DNA from: Candidatus Fermentithermobacillaceae bacterium UBA3907
Lineage (GTDB): Bacteria > Bacillota > Sulfobacillia > Fermentithermobacillales > Fermentithermobacillaceae
DNA: 7,140 bases
Direction: 5' to 3'
Assembly (NCBI GenBank): GCA_002391545.1
Contig: DGFF01000075.1
Location: 33,189-40,328, forward strand
This document shows positions 6,047 to 7,140 of the stretch, piece by piece. The notes beneath the pieces are model-generated. The model did not search any database. It was given only the letters and a program-made list of their open reading frames with translations, and was not told the origin of the DNA. The translations under genes and the position numbers were made by a program. Within the stretch, counting starts at the first letter, position 1. Each line of letters starts with the position of its first letter.

Positions 6047-6349
6047 TTGGGAGTACCTGATGCAGATCACCGAGATGCTACACCTGTTGAAGTGCTGAAA
6101 GTATCGTCTAAGTCAAACCCAAATGCAGTTGCAGGTGCACTGGCTGGAGTTGTAAGAGAACGTGGCTACGCTGAAATACAGGGAATAGGAGCAGGAGCGG
6201 TAAACCAAGCTATAAAAGCAATTGCGATTGCCCGTGGCTTTGTGGCGCCAAGCGGCATTGACCTCGTTTGTGTTCCAGCTTTCACCGATATTATGATAAA
6301 CGGTCAAGAACGAACCGCCATCAAACTTATTGTCGGGCCTAGGAACTAA
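6047..6349 (+). CDS. spoVS: Stage V sporulation protein S (SpoVS)
   Basis: SpoVS is a small Alba-like protein needed for normal progress to stage V of sporulation in B. subtilis and also implicated in septation. The core is unmistakable: VEVLKVSSKSNPNAVAGALA at 14-33, IGAGAVNQAIKAIAIARGF at 47-65, and FTDIMINGQERTAIKLIVGP near the C-terminus. Usual family proteins have about 86 residues and start at the equivalent of Val14 (MEVLKV). Here that codon is GTT, which is not a start, so translation probably begins at the TTG at 6047 with a 13-residue extension (100 residues in all). An in-frame TTG at 5924 would add 41 more residues, but it falls on the -35 of the promoter and has no ribosome site. 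The protein is expected to be cytoplasmic and probably nucleic-acid binding, the latter by analogy with Alba folds. Confidence 0.95.
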   Translation: MGVPDADHRDATPVEVLKVSSKSNPNAVAGALAGVVRERGYAEIQGIGAGAVNQAIKAIAIARGFVAPSGIDLVCVPAFTDIMINGQERTAIKLIVGPRN

Positions 6350-6387
6350 CAAGTAATTGAGTAACACATGCTCCAATGCTTGCCATA

Positions 6388-6432
6388 TTCGAACTGGGTC
6401 GGAAGAACATCCAGAGGATCGAACATGGATCC
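6388..6432 (+). other. Two overlapping weak inverted repeats before the PHP gene
   Basis: TTCGA (6388-6392) plus CTGG (6394-6397) can pair with CCAG (6411-6414) plus TCGAA (6419-6423), an interrupted 9 bp stem. GGATC (6416-6420) can also pair with GATCC (6428-6432). The two share bases 6419-6420, so they exclude each other, and the second ends 2 nt before the AAGGGG ribosome site. There is no T-run. The stems are short and may be chance. The rest of the 94 bp gap shows no clear promoter. Confidence 0.2.
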
Positions 6433-6443
6433 ACAAGGGGTGC

Positions 6444-7140
6444 ATGTCAGATTATTGTGATCTTCACATACACACCACCGCATCTGACGGACAATTGAGT
6501 CCTGATGAGGTACTGTCTTTTGCTCAAAGCAAGAATCTAAAAGCAATTTCCATCTGTGATCATGACACGATTTCTGGATACGAACAACTATCCAAGCTGT
6601 ATCCGTCGCTTACTGATGGTACGTTGTTGGTATCGGAAATGGAGGTCATCCCGGGTATCGAGATAAGCTGTTCTTGGGACAATAGGGAAATACACATACT
6701 TGGCTATTTTTGCGATCCCGGATGCCAAGAATTTTCTGAAATTCAAACACGCCTAAAAGAGTCAAGACTTAAAAGAGTCAATCTTATTCTAGACAAGCTG
6801 AAAAGCATGGGAATTCACATTGACCTTTCTCAAGTGCTAGAGAAAAGTTCTGGAGATTCTGTTGGACGTCCTCACATAGCCCAGGCTATGTATGAAAACG
6901 GTTATGTAAAAAGTGTTGGGGAAGCCTTTGAACTATATATTGGATACGGAAGACCTGCATACGTAGAGAGATTCCGTTTGACCCCCTTTGAAAGCATAGG
7001 ATCAATAAGACATGCAAAAGGGGTACCGGTCTGGGCACATCCGCAATTGGCAAATGCCGATCACCTACTACCAGAACTAATTGAAAATGGGTTGCAGGGA
7101 TTGGAAGTATACCACCCACAGCATGACCAGCACGCGGTAG
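6444..7140 (+). CDS. PHP-domain phosphoesterase (YciV/TrpH-like), 3' end missing
   Basis: The frame is open from the ATG at 6444 to the right edge (232 codons seen), so the C-terminus is missing. The N-terminus carries the PHP metal-site signature DLHIHTTASDG (residues 6-16; His8, His10, Asp15). ICDHDT follows at 37-42 (Asp39, His40), then IPGIEIS (69-75, Glu73), EIHILGY (82-88, His84), GRPHIA (141-146, His144) and WAHPQ (197-201, His199). The same order is seen in the COG0613 family. Characterised members include E. coli YciV (RNase AM, TrpH), which trims RNA 5' ends, and a nucleoside 3',5'-bisphosphate phosphatase. Either activity would suit the neighbouring RNase Y, but the substrate cannot be read from sequence. 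The start is favoured because the metal motif begins 5 residues in, as in relatives, and AAGGGG (6435-6440) precedes it closely. An in-frame TTG at 6357 would add 29 Cys-rich residues and is less likely. Probably cytoplasmic. Confidence 0.93.
   Translation, partial: MSDYCDLHIHTTASDGQLSPDEVLSFAQSKNLKAISICDHDTISGYEQLSKLYPSLTDGTLLVSEMEVIPGIEISCSWDNREIHILGYFCDPGCQEFSEIQTRLKESRLKRVNLILDKLKSMGIHIDLSQVLEKSSGDSVGRPHIAQAMYENGYVKSVGEAFELYIGYGRPAYVERFRLTPFESIGSIRHAKGVPVWAHPQLANADHLLPELIENGLQGLEVYHPQHDQHAV

Overview
The window looks like chromosomal DNA of a spore-forming, low-to-moderate-GC Firmicute of clostridial type. The evidence is the gene set and order recA-recX-rny-(unknown)-ymdB-spoVS-PHP, strong Shine-Dalgarno sequences of the AGGAGG type, and SpoVS, a sporulation-associated protein. 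I cannot name the species. No rRNA, tRNA, CRISPR array or insertion sequence was seen.

Layout. Positions 1-914 (minus strand) hold a two-gene unit. A small DNA-binding protein with an excisionase/MerR-like helix-turn-helix overlaps by 14 bp a protein with an HExxH zinc-metalloprotease motif, which runs off the left edge. A divergent intergenic region (915-1142) carries a likely sigma-A promoter for this unit, a perfect 8+8 bp palindrome next to its -35, and a separate likely promoter for recA. I see no canonical Gram-positive SOS box there. recA (1143-2207) overlaps recX (2197-2694) by 11 bp. A 242 bp gap follows and ends in a terminator-like hairpin placed almost against the ribosome binding site of rny (2937-4466, RNase Y). 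After rny comes a perfect 14-bp-stem hairpin without a T-run. Then comes an unrecognised 172-residue protein (4579-5097), tightly followed by ymdB (5107-5886), a metallophosphoesterase. A good sigma-A promoter (5924-5952) drives spoVS, whose best start is a TTG at 6047. Last is a PHP-family phosphoesterase gene (6444 onward), cut by the right edge.

How the genes fit together. recA and recX are recombinase and recombinase modulator. rny, ymdB and the PHP protein are all phosphodiester- or phosphate-cleaving enzymes. RNase Y initiates mRNA decay in Firmicutes, YmdB is a cyclic-nucleotide phosphodiesterase reported to affect biofilm and motility decisions, and some PHP relatives (YciV/TrpH, RNase AM) act on short RNAs or nucleoside bisphosphates. 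With spoVS these suggest a housekeeping RNA-turnover and developmental-switch neighbourhood. The right-hand part is mostly ordinary core genome. The least explained parts are the helix-turn-helix/zincin pair with its operator-like palindrome, the hairpins flanking rny, and the 172-residue protein.
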